Assembly: GCF_017641085.1 (NCBI RefSeq)
Contig: NZ_JAEPPI010000003.1
Coordinates: forward strand, 844,622-908,621
Reading direction: 5' to 3'
Length of the DNA: 64,000 bases
Source: Gracilimonas sp.
Lineage (GTDB): Bacteria > Bacteroidota > Rhodothermia > Balneolales > Balneolaceae
Shown piece after piece: positions 45,701 to 53,782 of the stretch. Both the position numbers and the translations under genes were made by a program. Position 1 is the stretch's first letter; the number at the start of each line of letters is the position of its first letter. Under the pieces are notes generated by a model. The model searched no databases, had not been told where the DNA came from, and was given only the letters and a program-made list of their open reading frames with translations.

Positions 45701-46801
45701 ATGGCTAAGAAGAAAACAGACGAAGTAAATTTTGCCCCCCGGGGGATTGGAGATGAAAAAGATGGTGCCGTCCAAAAAGGCGTAGACCTTCCATCCCCAA
45801 CTAAAAAGAAACACAAATCCCTTGGCTTGAGCGAAGACAACCTCAAGGCCATGTATGAGCAAATGTATCTTCAGCGACGATTTGAAGAGCGTGCCATGCA
45901 GCAGTATCAGAAAGGGAAATTTGGTGGATTTCTTCACCTTTATATAGGCCAGGAAGCCATCTCTACCGGAACGGTGTATGCCCTGAATGATGACGACGAT
46001 ATTATAACGGCTTACCGTGATCACGGATGGGGACTGTGCCGGGGAATCACTCCTAAAGAAGGCATGGCAGAACTATTCGGTAAAGCGGCAGGATGCTCCA
46101 AAGGTAAAGGCGGATCCATGCACTTTGCCAAAACAGAAAATCACTTTTGGGGTGGTTACGGAATTGTAGGTGGTCATATCCCAATTGGTGGGGGACTTGC
46201 GTTCGCCAACAAGTACAATCAGAATGGGCGTATTTCTGCGACCTTTTTTGGAGACGGTGCTGTAGATCAAGGGGCACTGCACGAGACTTTTAATATTGCC
46301 AATCTGTGGAAGCTGCCGGCCATTTTTGCGGTAGAGAATAACGGGTACTCCATGGGTACAGCGGCCCGCCGTCATACAGTTACTGAAATTGTGGACCGGG
46401 CCAAAGCCTACGGAATGAAGGCGAAAGTGGTAAATGGCATGGATGTATTTTCTGTGTACGAAGCCATGAAAGAGGTGGCTGAAGAAGTACGTGAGACATC
46501 AGAGCCTTATTTCCTTGAAATTCGAACGTATCGCTATCGCGGACATTCCATGTCGGATCCACAGAAGTACCGAACCAAGGAAGAGCTGGAAGAATATCAA
46601 AAGGTGGATCCCATCGAGCGTTTGAAGACGTACCTGAAGGATGAAAAAATTCTGAGTGATGATGAGATTCAGGAAATAGAGGACAAAGTGGAAGACGAGG
46701 TATTGGAAGCCGTTGATTTTGCGGACAATGCTGATTTCCCGGAAGAGTCTGAACTCTACGATGACATGTTTGCTGAAGACGATCCTTATTTCCACAAATA
46801 A
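45701..46801 (+). CDS. pdhA: Pyruvate dehydrogenase E1 alpha subunit
   Basis: The 366-residue thiamine diphosphate enzyme subunit begins with a lysine-rich tail, then the E1-alpha core (LEERAMQQYQKGKFGGFLHL by motif FGGFLHLYIGQEA). The cofactor motif is G184-D-G186 to N213-N214 (FFGDGAVDQGALHETFNIAN...VENNGYSMGT). YRYRGHSMSDPQKYR is the phosphorylation-loop-like segment. With E1 beta and E2 it would make acetyl-CoA from pyruvate. It could serve another 2-oxo acid, but the motifs fit pyruvate. Confidence 0.93.
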   Translation: MAKKKTDEVNFAPRGIGDEKDGAVQKGVDLPSPTKKKHKSLGLSEDNLKAMYEQMYLQRRFEERAMQQYQKGKFGGFLHLYIGQEAISTGTVYALNDDDDIITAYRDHGWGLCRGITPKEGMAELFGKAAGCSKGKGGSMHFAKTENHFWGGYGIVGGHIPIGGGLAFANKYNQNGRISATFFGDGAVDQGALHETFNIANLWKLPAIFAVENNGYSMGTAARRHTVTEIVDRAKAYGMKAKVVNGMDVFSVYEAMKEVAEEVRETSEPYFLEIRTYRYRGHSMSDPQKYRTKEELEEYQKVDPIERLKTYLKDEKILSDDEIQEIEDKVEDEVLEAVDFADNADFPEESELYDDMFAEDDPYFHK

Positions 46802-46826
46802 TTTTAAAAACTGACTACATAAAGTA

Positions 46827-47810
46827 ATGGCTGAATTACAATTTAGAGAAGCAATAAAAGAGGCAATTGACGAGGAAATGGCCCGTGAAGAGAAAGTCTT
46901 CATTATGGGTGAGGAAGTTGCTGAATACAACGGAGCCTACAAGGCTACCGAAGGACTTTTAGATAAATACGGCTACAAACGGGTTATCGATACTCCCATC
47001 TCAGAGCTTGGTTTTGCGGGGATTGGAGTGGGCGCGGCAATGAACGGCCTTCGCCCTATTGTGGAGTTCATGACCTTTAACTTCGCAGTGCTTGCTGCCG
47101 ATCAGATCATTAACCATGCCTCCAAAGCTGGGTATATGACGGGTGGACAGATTTCCATGCCGATTGTATTCCGTGGACCCAACGCCTCTGCCGGCCAGTT
47201 AGGTGCAACACACTCTGTGGCTTACGATTCAATGTATGCCCACTTTCCTGGATTGAAAGTTATTTATACCTCCGAGCCTGGTGATGCCAAGGGGCTGCTT
47301 AAATCTGCGATCCGTGATGACAATCCGGTATTGTTCATGGAATCAGAGCAGATGTACGGCATGAAAGGAGAAGTTTCTGATGAAGACGACTTCACCATTC
47401 CCATTGGAAAAGGAAAAATTAAGCGAGAAGGAAGCGATGTGACGGTTGTTGCTCACGGAAAGATGTATCACGTAGCCAAACAGGCAGCTGCACAGCTTGA
47501 GAAAGACGGATTGGAAGTAGAAATCATTGATCCGCGTACGGTTAAGCCTCTTGATTTGCCTTTGATTATTGAATCCATTAAAAAAACCAACCGATGTGTG
47601 GTTGTGGATGAAGCCCATCCGTTTGCCGGATTTGCAGCAGAAATCGGCTTCTTGATTCAGCGCGAGGCATTTGATTATTTAGACGCTCCGGTTCAGCGCG
47701 TTACCCTGCCGGACGTGAATGCTCCGTTCTCCAAGCCTTTGTTTGATGCCTGGCTGCCGGATGCTAAGCAGGTTATTGAGGCAGTGAATCAGGTTACTTA
47801 CAGGAATTAG
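46827..47810 (+). CDS. pdhB: Pyruvate dehydrogenase E1 beta subunit
   Basis: The 327-residue subunit matches E1 beta from REAIKEAIDEEMAREEKVFI to the C-terminal DAPVQRVTLPDVNAPFSKPL. The conserved EFMTFNFAVLAADQIINHASK motif and the glutamate in GEEVAEYNGAYKATEGL lie at the subunit interface where thiamine binds. It follows pdhA by 25 bases, so the two are co-transcribed. A long hairpin lies between it and the E2 gene. Confidence 0.95.
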   Translation: MAELQFREAIKEAIDEEMAREEKVFIMGEEVAEYNGAYKATEGLLDKYGYKRVIDTPISELGFAGIGVGAAMNGLRPIVEFMTFNFAVLAADQIINHASKAGYMTGGQISMPIVFRGPNASAGQLGATHSVAYDSMYAHFPGLKVIYTSEPGDAKGLLKSAIRDDNPVLFMESEQMYGMKGEVSDEDDFTIPIGKGKIKREGSDVTVVAHGKMYHVAKQAAAQLEKDGLEVEIIDPRTVKPLDLPLIIESIKKTNRCVVVDEAHPFAGFAAEIGFLIQREAFDYLDAPVQRVTLPDVNAPFSKPLFDAWLPDAKQVIEAVNQVTYRN

Positions 47811-47880
47811 GCAAAAGTGAAAAGTGAAAGGTGAAAAGTGGGTACAAACTTACTTTTCACCTTTCCCTTTTGCCTTTTTA
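47809..47880 (+). terminator. Long hairpin between pdhB and the E2 gene
   Basis: Arm 47809-47839 (AGGCAAAAG with repeated GTGAAAAG units) pairs with 47852-47875, ending in CCTTTTGCCT, with one 7-base bulge. TTTTTA follows. It begins at the pdhB stop codon. It may act as an attenuator that lowers E2 expression relative to E1, or as a simple terminator. Confidence 0.5.
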
Positions 47881-47954
47881 CTTTTACACCCATTACATTG
47901 AATTAAGCTTAAATACGAATTACAACTCACTCAACAGTTTAGATTAGAAGAATT

Positions 47955-49208
47955 ATGGCGATTAAGATTGAAATGCCGAAGCTCAGCGATACCATGGAAG
48001 AAGGGGTGATCGCCTCGTGGAATGTAAGCGAAGGAGATAAAGTACAGGCCGGCGATATTATTGCTGAAGTAGAAACTGACAAAGCCACCATGGAAGTGGA
48101 AGCCTTTGATGAAGGTACCGTTCTCAAAATTCTGGTTGGTGAAGGCGATGCCGTTCCGCTGGGCGGATTGATGGCTGTTCTGGGTGAGGAAGGAGAAGAC
48201 ATTTCAGACATCCTTGACGGTGCAGGTAGTGATTCTTCATCTTCAAAAGAAGAAGTAAAAGAAACAGCCTCTTCCGAGAAAGAAGAAACTACTTCAGAAA
48301 GTTCATCCGGTTTGACTTCACCTAAATCTGAACCGTCAACGGACTCAACTTCCGATAATGGAAGAATTAAGGCCTCTCCTTTGGCCCGCAATATGGCTGA
48401 AGACCGGGGAATTGATTTAGGCAGAGTGGATGGTTCCGGTCCCGGTGGCAGAATTATCAAGGCCGATATTGAGAACTACAAAGAATCTGCACAGCCTGCT
48501 GCTGCATCCGCTCCATCATTCAAGAGCCTGGAAAGCCGCGAAGTCAAGGTATCTCAAATGAGAAAAACCATTGCCCGACGCTTGTCCGAAAGCAAGTTCA
48601 GCAACCCGCATTTCTACGAGACTATCGACATTGATATGAAGGCAGCAATGGCTGCTCGTTCATCCATGAATGAAGCAAATGAAGTTAAAATCAGCTTCAA
48701 TGATATTGTGGTTAAAGCTTGCTCAATTGCTCTTACACGTCATCAGGCGGTAAACAGCTCATGGCATGGCGATGTAATCAAAGAGCACGGAGACGTTCAT
48801 GTAGCCGTTGCCGTAGCCATCGATGAAGGATTGATGACTCCGGTTATCCGTCATACCGATCAAAAAGGTCTGGCACAAATTTCATCAGAAACCAAAGAAC
48901 TGGCCGGACTGGCACGCGATCGTAAGCTGCAGCCCGAGCAAATGGAAGGCAGCACCTTCACCATCAGTAATTTGGGCATGTTTGGGATTGAGGAATTCAC
49001 CGCAATCATCAATCCGCCAAATGCTTGTATTTTAGCTGTGGGTGCTATCCGCGACGTGCCTGTGGTTGAAAACGGAGAAGTAGTTCCCGGTAAGCGTATG
49101 AAAGTTACCCTTTCCAGTGATCACCGCATTGTGGATGGAGCTAAAGCAGCTGAGTTTCTCAATACCGTGAAGAATCTGTTGGAGAATCCGCTCTCCATGC
49201 TGCTGTAA
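47955..49208 (+). CDS. pdhC: Dihydrolipoamide acetyltransferase (E2)
   Basis: The 417-residue E2 has one lipoyl domain (1-85, lipoylated K43 in VETDKATMEVEAF). A serine/glutamate-rich linker follows (90-136), then a peripheral subunit-binding domain (138-175, KASPLARNMAEDRGIDL). The catalytic domain (195-417) has H390 and D394 in LSSDHRIVDG. No E3 (lipoamide dehydrogenase) gene follows. It is the last gene of the pdh cluster. Confidence 0.93.
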   Translation: MAIKIEMPKLSDTMEEGVIASWNVSEGDKVQAGDIIAEVETDKATMEVEAFDEGTVLKILVGEGDAVPLGGLMAVLGEEGEDISDILDGAGSDSSSSKEEVKETASSEKEETTSESSSGLTSPKSEPSTDSTSDNGRIKASPLARNMAEDRGIDLGRVDGSGPGGRIIKADIENYKESAQPAAASAPSFKSLESREVKVSQMRKTIARRLSESKFSNPHFYETIDIDMKAAMAARSSMNEANEVKISFNDIVVKACSIALTRHQAVNSSWHGDVIKEHGDVHVAVAVAIDEGLMTPVIRHTDQKGLAQISSETKELAGLARDRKLQPEQMEGSTFTISNLGMFGIEEFTAIINPPNACILAVGAIRDVPVVENGEVVPGKRMKVTLSSDHRIVDGAKAAEFLNTVKNLLENPLSMLL

Positions 49209-49238
49209 GCAAGTTTTAAATTCTATATTTAGAAGAGA

Positions 49239-49272
49239 AAGCCTTGGTCGTGAGATCAAGGCTTTTTTGTTT
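49239..49272 (+). terminator. Rho-independent terminator after the E2 gene
   Basis: AAGCCTTG pairs with CAAGGCTT around a 10-base loop, with TTTTGTTTT after it. Confidence 0.9.
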
Positions 49273-49359
49273 TCGCTCAATCCGGGTATTACATTTTTAT
49301 ACAAACTTGTCAGAATTTATTCCGTAATTCGGTTCAACCCTTAACCAAACCGATTTACG

Positions 49360-49830
49360 ATGAAGCACTTTTTACTTTTAATAGCTGCAGCCCTTCTGTT
49401 TACTGTCCCTGATTCAGTGAATGCCCAAACCCGGGATGTGAAAGATGTACAAGCGACCATTGAACAACTTTTTGATGGAATGAGAGCAAGTGACAGCGCC
49501 ATGGTGGCCGATGCTTTCACCAAAGATGCTATTATGAAAAGGGTGGCGACTAATCAGCAAGGAGAAGTGATGGTTAATACCGGTAATCTCGCCTCATTCC
49601 TAAATGCTATCGGTTCCCCAAAAGAACAGGTATGGGACGAACGCATTGGCAGCTACGATATTAATATTGATGGCAACCTTGCTACCGTATGGACGCCTTT
49701 CGAATTTTATATAGGAGACAAGTTCTCGCACTGCGGGGTGAATTCATTTCAGCTTGTGAAGAAAGATGGGGACTGGAAAATATTCTTTATTGTTGATACC
49801 AGCCGTCAGTCAAATTGTGTAGAATCATAA
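49360..49830 (+). CDS. Exported NTF2/SnoaL-like protein
   Basis: The 156-residue protein has a signal peptide (MKHFLLLIAAALLFTVPDSVNAQ) and an NTF2-like fold (DVQATIEQLFDGMRASDSAMVADAFTKDA then a curved sheet ending in WKIFFIVDTSRQ). Such domains bind small ligands or act as lyase-like enzymes. It is followed 55 bases later by a relative, so they may be a tandem pair. Function unknown. Two cysteines may form a disulfide. Confidence 0.78.
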   Translation: MKHFLLLIAAALLFTVPDSVNAQTRDVKDVQATIEQLFDGMRASDSAMVADAFTKDAIMKRVATNQQGEVMVNTGNLASFLNAIGSPKEQVWDERIGSYDINIDGNLATVWTPFEFYIGDKFSHCGVNSFQLVKKDGDWKIFFIVDTSRQSNCVES

Positions 49831-49885
49831 TAGCGGTCAGATTCTAAGATCTGAAAGCTGACGCCTGAACACTTAAAAAAACATC

Positions 49886-50413
49886 ATGAAAAAACTATAT
49901 ACCATCCTACTTATAATACTTTTTGGAGCGCAATTTGCTGTTGCCCAGGTTAGTGAAGAGCAGCGCGCCAAAGATGTGGAAAGCATCGACAACCTCATGG
50001 AAGCTCTGTACGCATCTATTTCCGGGGAGAAGGGGGAACCCAGAGACTGGGAGCGTTTCAGGAATTTAGTGATTCCGGAAGCCAGACTTATTCCCACCGG
50101 AAGAAATCAGCAGGGAAAAAACGTGTACCAGATAATGACCCCCGGGGAATTCATCGAAAACACGGATCCTTATTTTGTGGAGAATGGATTTTATGAATAC
50201 GAAATCCATCGGGAAGAACACCATTATGGAAGAGTGGTGCACCTGTTTAGCACCTACGGATCTAAGCGCAGTAAATCGGACGCCGAACCTTTCAACAAAG
50301 GTATAAACAGCATTCAGCTTTTTGATGATGGAGATCGCTGGTGGGTGGTTACCATTTATTGGGCGCACGAATCAGAGTTCAACCCCATCCCCGAAAAGTA
50401 CAGCGGGATGTAA
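49886..50413 (+). CDS. Exported NTF2-like protein
   Basis: The 175-residue protein has a signal peptide ending in AVAQ and a similar NTF2-like layout: an N-terminal helix pair (IDNLMEALYASISGEKGEPRDWERF) and a sheet ending WWVVTIYWAHESEFNP. It is related to the previous gene in fold and position, but too diverged to call a recent copy. It shares its end with a convergent gene: the two stop codons are adjacent (50411-50413 and 50414-50416). Confidence 0.75.
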   Translation: MKKLYTILLIILFGAQFAVAQVSEEQRAKDVESIDNLMEALYASISGEKGEPRDWERFRNLVIPEARLIPTGRNQQGKNVYQIMTPGEFIENTDPYFVENGFYEYEIHREEHHYGRVVHLFSTYGSKRSKSDAEPFNKGINSIQLFDDGDRWWVVTIYWAHESEFNPIPEKYSGM

Positions 50414-50716
50414 TCAGGCTTCATGAGATTCGAGGAGCCGGTCGATAAGTTCGGCTTTCTCCGGGTCCACATATTTACCGTACGACATGATAAGCGTACC
50501 CTTAACGCCGCTGTCAGCTTCGATAGCATAAACGGTAGACTCGCTGCCGGGGTCGGTTCCCTGATCAAATTTGTGGGTTTCTAAGATAGTGAGATCATCC
50601 GTGGAGTACTCTACATCCAGTTCTTTACAGGTAATGCAGTCATTACCAAGTTCAAAGGTATAATCAAATCCTTTTTCTTTAAGTGATTCTACCGCGTCGG
50701 CTAAGTCGTTATACAT
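50414..50716 (-). CDS. Small conserved protein of the so-called PRPP synthetase-like family
   Basis: The 100-residue cytoplasmic protein starts MYNDLADAVESLKEKGFDYTF and includes CITCKELDVEYSTDDLTI and GVKGTLIMSYGKYVDPEKAELI. Related Bacteroidota proteins are often labelled phosphoribosylpyrophosphate synthetase, but the length and motifs show no PRPP synthetase domain. I treat that label as a misannotation. The CxxC pair may bind metal. Function unknown. Confidence 0.75.
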   Translation of the reverse strand: MYNDLADAVESLKEKGFDYTFELGNDCITCKELDVEYSTDDLTILETHKFDQGTDPGSESTVYAIEADSGVKGTLIMSYGKYVDPEKAELIDRLLESHEA

Positions 50717-51032
50717 ATCCAGATTAGTTGTTCACATTCATTCATTCAACAAGCTTAACCCAAAGAATGTTTCGAAGTAGAAATCTTAATTAACCTGATA
50801 TCGAGATAAGGAAAGCCTCAAACCGTAAACTCACCAGGTTATGAGATCCTTCTGACGGGTTGCCCGTCTGATGGATGGCTCGAATGAGCCTGATAATCTA
50901 AATCACAACGGTTAGACGGACTTTAAGCCGTCAGACCGAACTCAAAGCTTGCTAAATAGAATTATTCTGTTGAAGAACTCAAGCAAAGCATAAGTAGGTT
51001 ACTTTTCGACTCATTATTAATCGAACTCATAC
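50717..51032. other. Gap with palindromic repeats
   Basis: This 316-base gap has no gene. Two REP-like hairpins, GACGGG-TTG-CCCGTC and GACGG-N8-CCGTC, stand 45 bases apart, facing as a pair. The rest is AT-rich with no clear promoter. Confidence 0.6.
50852..50933. repeat. REP/BIME-like element
   Basis: Hairpin one is 50854-50868 (perfect 6-base stem). Hairpin two is 50915-50932 (5-base stem, extended by A-T flanks). Both share the core TCTGACGG or its complement, in the arrangement of paired repetitive extragenic palindromes. Confidence 0.5.
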
Positions 51033-51929
51033 TCAACGATTGCTCATAAAATCGTAGCAGTAACGGGCAATATCAGCGGAGGCTTCGAGGACGGCCTCAC
51101 GATTAGGGGCATTTTTTGAGAGGAAAACGAGAACGAATGCATCTCCATCCGGCATGTAGATTATTCCGGAATCGTGATGAACATTGGTAATCCATCCGGT
51201 TTTATGCGCTATCGGCGTATCTTCAGGAAGCTTTACGGGGAACATGTCGTTATACTTTTGCTGCTTCAGTATGGAAAGTATCTCTTGTTTAGATTCTTCC
51301 GTCAGTAAGTCTCCCTTAGCGAGCTCCTCATACATAATTCGAAGATCTTTTGGGGTGGTCGTGTTGCTCAAGCCAGCCTCATAGGCTTTGATATCTTCAA
51401 CCCCTCGAAGCACTTCAATACTATCGGCCCCGATTTCACGCATGGTGGTGGTCACCTTTTTGGCATCCAGAAAATCGATTAAAATGTTGGTGGCAAGGTT
51501 ACTGCTTCGGGTAATCATTTCGTATGCGAGGTGGTAAAGGGAGGTTTTTTTGCCCAAAAGGGAGTACAAATCCTGCTCGCTGTCTTCCGAAACAGACATT
51601 TTGAAAGTGGAACTGTCAACAATGCTGACAAATTCATTTTGTACGGTTATTGAATCCTGAACCGAGAATCTTCCTTGCTCAGCCTGCCGGTACAGCTCCA
51701 TGATAACCGGTGTTTTCATAGTGCTTGCGGCGTGAAAGCGTTCATCTTCATTGATGCTAATCACCAAATCAGGATCCTGAAGACTTTTAAAGGATATCCC
51801 GAAGGTACCTTCAAGTTCAGAAACTCTGGTGTTGATGAGATTTTCCAGTTCGGGGAGGGTTTCAGGATGTTGGGGGGAGGAACAGGAAATGAGGAAACAA
51901 AAAAGCAGAAGGAAAGACAGAGATCGCAT
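51033..51929 (-). CDS. Class A beta-lactamase-like serine hydrolase lipoprotein
   Basis: The 298-residue protein has a lipoprotein signal ending LISC (C16). The serine beta-lactamase motifs are kept: S69-x-x-K72 in HAASTMKT, S142-S-N144 in the SDN place, K243-T-G245 in IAHKTGW. A glutamate, E184 in YEAGLSN, stands where class A enzymes have the omega-loop E166. It may hydrolyse beta-lactams or another peptide-like substrate. Whether it confers resistance cannot be told. Confidence 0.87.
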   Translation of the reverse strand: MRSLSFLLLFCFLISCSSPQHPETLPELENLINTRVSELEGTFGISFKSLQDPDLVISINEDERFHAASTMKTPVIMELYRQAEQGRFSVQDSITVQNEFVSIVDSSTFKMSVSEDSEQDLYSLLGKKTSLYHLAYEMITRSSNLATNILIDFLDAKKVTTTMREIGADSIEVLRGVEDIKAYEAGLSNTTTPKDLRIMYEELAKGDLLTEESKQEILSILKQQKYNDMFPVKLPEDTPIAHKTGWITNVHHDSGIIYMPDGDAFVLVFLSKNAPNREAVLEASADIARYCYDFMSNR

Positions 51930-51986
51930 TTTAGGCGTTTATTTTTAATGATCAGGAGGTAGATACAGAATGTTCGGATATAAAAA

Positions 51987-52013
51987 AAGCCGCTTGATTA
52001 AGCGGCTTTTGTA
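51987..52013. terminator. Bidirectional terminator
   Basis: AAAAGCCGCTT and AAGCGGCTTTT form a perfect 11-base stem around GATT. On the minus strand it ends the mini-histone transcript. Confidence 0.9.
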
Positions 52014-52033
52014 AAAACTTAGAGCTGTAAAAA

Positions 52034-52210
52034 TCAGTCTTTGTTTTTGATGTCCTGAATCTCAAGACGGATCTCCTGAGCTAATTTTTTTAATTCCTGA
52101 AGGCCTTTACGCGCACGTGTACCCGCTGCTTTGTTGCCCTTGTCGTAGAATTTTTCCATTTCTACTGTGGTTTCTTCTACGAGGTTTTTGATTTCTTCAA
52201 CTCTACTCAT
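52034..52210 (-). CDS. Histone H1-like protein, Hc1 family
   Basis: A 58-residue protein starts at ATG 52210, with GGAG seven bases upstream. The sequence begins MSRVEEIKNLVEETTVEMEK, contains FYDKGNKAAGTRARKGLQEL, and ends in a lysine-rich helix (QEIRLEIQDIKNKD). The GNKAAGTRARKxLQEL core is the signature of small Hc1-type DNA-binding proteins seen in Bacteroidota and Chlamydia. It is probably nucleoid-associated. It was missed by a simple length cut-off. Confidence 0.87.
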   Translation of the reverse strand: MSRVEEIKNLVEETTVEMEKFYDKGNKAAGTRARKGLQELKKLAQEIRLEIQDIKNKD

Positions 52211-52342
52211 TAGTAGCTCCGTTAAATTATTTATTAGTTAAAATTTTCTGTTTTCAGAAAGTGCGTTGAAGCTATTCAATCGGGGATATTGAGTCAAATT
52301 AAAAAGTGCTTTTTTAGCATAAATTTTAAACTTTTTTTCGGG

Positions 52343-52987
52343 TCACTCGATTTTTGTCACTTTTTTCAGCGATGGCCAGTTGGCAAAATCAGTAGCGGTA
52401 GTCAGTTTTAAGGGATGATCAAAATTTCTAAACTCATCGGGAATGGTGGTTTCTGCAAATCCGGCCGGTAAATTGCCCCATGAGAGCTTTTCTTTGGATT
52501 CTGAAATCAGGATTTCATCTTTCTCGTTTTTTGAGAACAAAAGGATATCTGCATTATCCAGTTCAATGGATAAAGACCGGCTGAATTCAGGTAATGGAAC
52601 ATGCTGAGGAGCTCCGTTTTGCTCCACAAGACTTGAAATTAATAAATTAGGAGCTGCATGATGAGCGTCTAATGCTTTTTTGTTCAGGCTGATTGCATCT
52701 TCCCGTTTGGTGATCAATCCCTTTTGAAATCCATGAATACCTATAGTGGGAATTCCCTGGTCTGCAAATAATCCCACCAGCCGTTTGTTGAGGTCCTTAA
52801 TGGCTCTGAGCCGGGCGTCCTCTCTCATCATGCCTGTTTGTATGAGCCGGTCGGTGTAGGGGCTGTCACCATGAACTACGAGCCCCTTGCGGTCACCAAG
52901 CTTTGCCAGCGACTTGGCAAAGGCGGTCAGGAAAACAGAATTCTCCAGATGTTCGTGGTCAAGTACAGCGATAAAGTTTATGGGCAT
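52343..52987 (-). CDS. Divergent amino acid kinase-fold protein
   Basis: The 214-residue protein resembles the acetylglutamate kinase fold in its middle: LVVHGDSPYTDRLIQTGM, LNKRLVGLFADQGIPTIGIHG. The usual N-terminal lysine motif (KxGG) is absent, replaced by AVLDHEHLENSVFL, and the length is short. It may be a pseudokinase or act on another substrate. It sits downstream of the cytidine deaminase and NagZ-fusion genes on the same strand. No arginine genes are nearby. Confidence 0.6.
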   Translation of the reverse strand: MPINFIAVLDHEHLENSVFLTAFAKSLAKLGDRKGLVVHGDSPYTDRLIQTGMMREDARLRAIKDLNKRLVGLFADQGIPTIGIHGFQKGLITKREDAISLNKKALDAHHAAPNLLISSLVEQNGAPQHVPLPEFSRSLSIELDNADILLFSKNEKDEILISESKEKLSWGNLPAGFAETTIPDEFRNFDHPLKLTTATDFANWPSLKKVTKIE

Positions 52988-53076
52988 ATATACGGTTGAT
53001 TATAAAAGCTTGAAATTAGCCATTCATTCTGTTGATGACTAACCTATTTCATCTGATTTCCATTTACGGACTGCCG

Positions 53077-53781
53077 TTATTTCTTGAGAGCAGAAGACTT
53101 GAAGCTAAAGGGTAGAAGGTCGAGGGAAAGGTGCTCCGACTGTGTTCCATCAGAATGATGAAGCACAATGTCATGATAGGGAAGCAGCTCTGAGATTACC
53201 TGGCGGCAGGCTCCGCATGGACTGCTGATTTCTCCCTTTCGGGTGTGCACTTCCAGACGGGTAAACTCGGTATGTCCTGCAGCAAAAGCTTTTGATATTG
53301 CTACTCTCTCTGCGCAGATGCCGTGCGTCCATGCACTTACTTCCACGTTTACGCCTTCGAAATATCCATCTTCTGTAAATAGAATGGCAGAAACCGGGAA
53401 GTCGGAGTTGGGAGTAACGGCTTTGTCCAGCAGTGTTTTTAATCTGGGCAGTACTTCAAATTCTTTTTCTGAAGGATGGAAGAGATCTTCCAGTTTATCC
53501 TGTGGAGGGTTGTTGGTTTCTATGACTTCCAGCTCAAACTCTTTGGCCCAGTAATCCAGCTGTTCGGATGCAGGATCTTGCGTGTAAATTTTAGCGGGAA
53601 TTTCACCTTCACTCAGGCAGATGGCACAAGCAGCCTGGGCTGCCGGAATAGTGAGTGGGTATGAAATATTTTCAATCCTCACCCCGGCGTAACATTTCCC
53701 GGATTTACTTTCTACCACACACGCGTGTTTGTTCGAAGAGTAGGGTACATAAGATTGTTCGTAAAGTGGTTTCCAGCTCAT
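53077..53781 (-). CDS. cdd: Two-domain cytidine deaminase
   Basis: The 234-residue protein has two deaminase-fold halves. The C-terminal half (about 120-234) is active-looking: C156-A-E158 in GICAERVAISK and P188-C189-G-A-C192 in SPCGACRQVI, binding zinc. The N-terminal half (1-90) keeps the fold (VRIENISYPLTI) but has P46-A-A-Q49 in place of the catalytic CAE. In E. coli Cdd the N-terminal domain is the active one, so the order here is reversed. It follows the NagZ-fusion gene by one base. Confidence 0.88.
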   Translation of the reverse strand: MSWKPLYEQSYVPYSSNKHACVVESKSGKCYAGVRIENISYPLTIPAAQAACAICLSEGEIPAKIYTQDPASEQLDYWAKEFELEVIETNNPPQDKLEDLFHPSEKEFEVLPRLKTLLDKAVTPNSDFPVSAILFTEDGYFEGVNVEVSAWTHGICAERVAISKAFAAGHTEFTRLEVHTRKGEISSPCGACRQVISELLPYHDIVLHHSDGTQSEHLSLDLLPFSFKSSALKK

Positions 53782-53782
53782 A

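Noticed and set aside
47880..49360. A lipoamide dehydrogenase (E3) gene completing the pdh cluster
   Set aside because: The E2 gene is followed by a terminator and NTF2-like genes; no E3 is in the window.
50414..50716. Ribose-phosphate pyrophosphokinase
   Set aside because: Only 100 residues and no PRPP-binding motif; the common database label appears to be wrong.
50717..51032. Riboswitch or tRNA in the gap
   Set aside because: The hairpins form a paired-palindrome pattern and no cloverleaf or known riboswitch core is seen.
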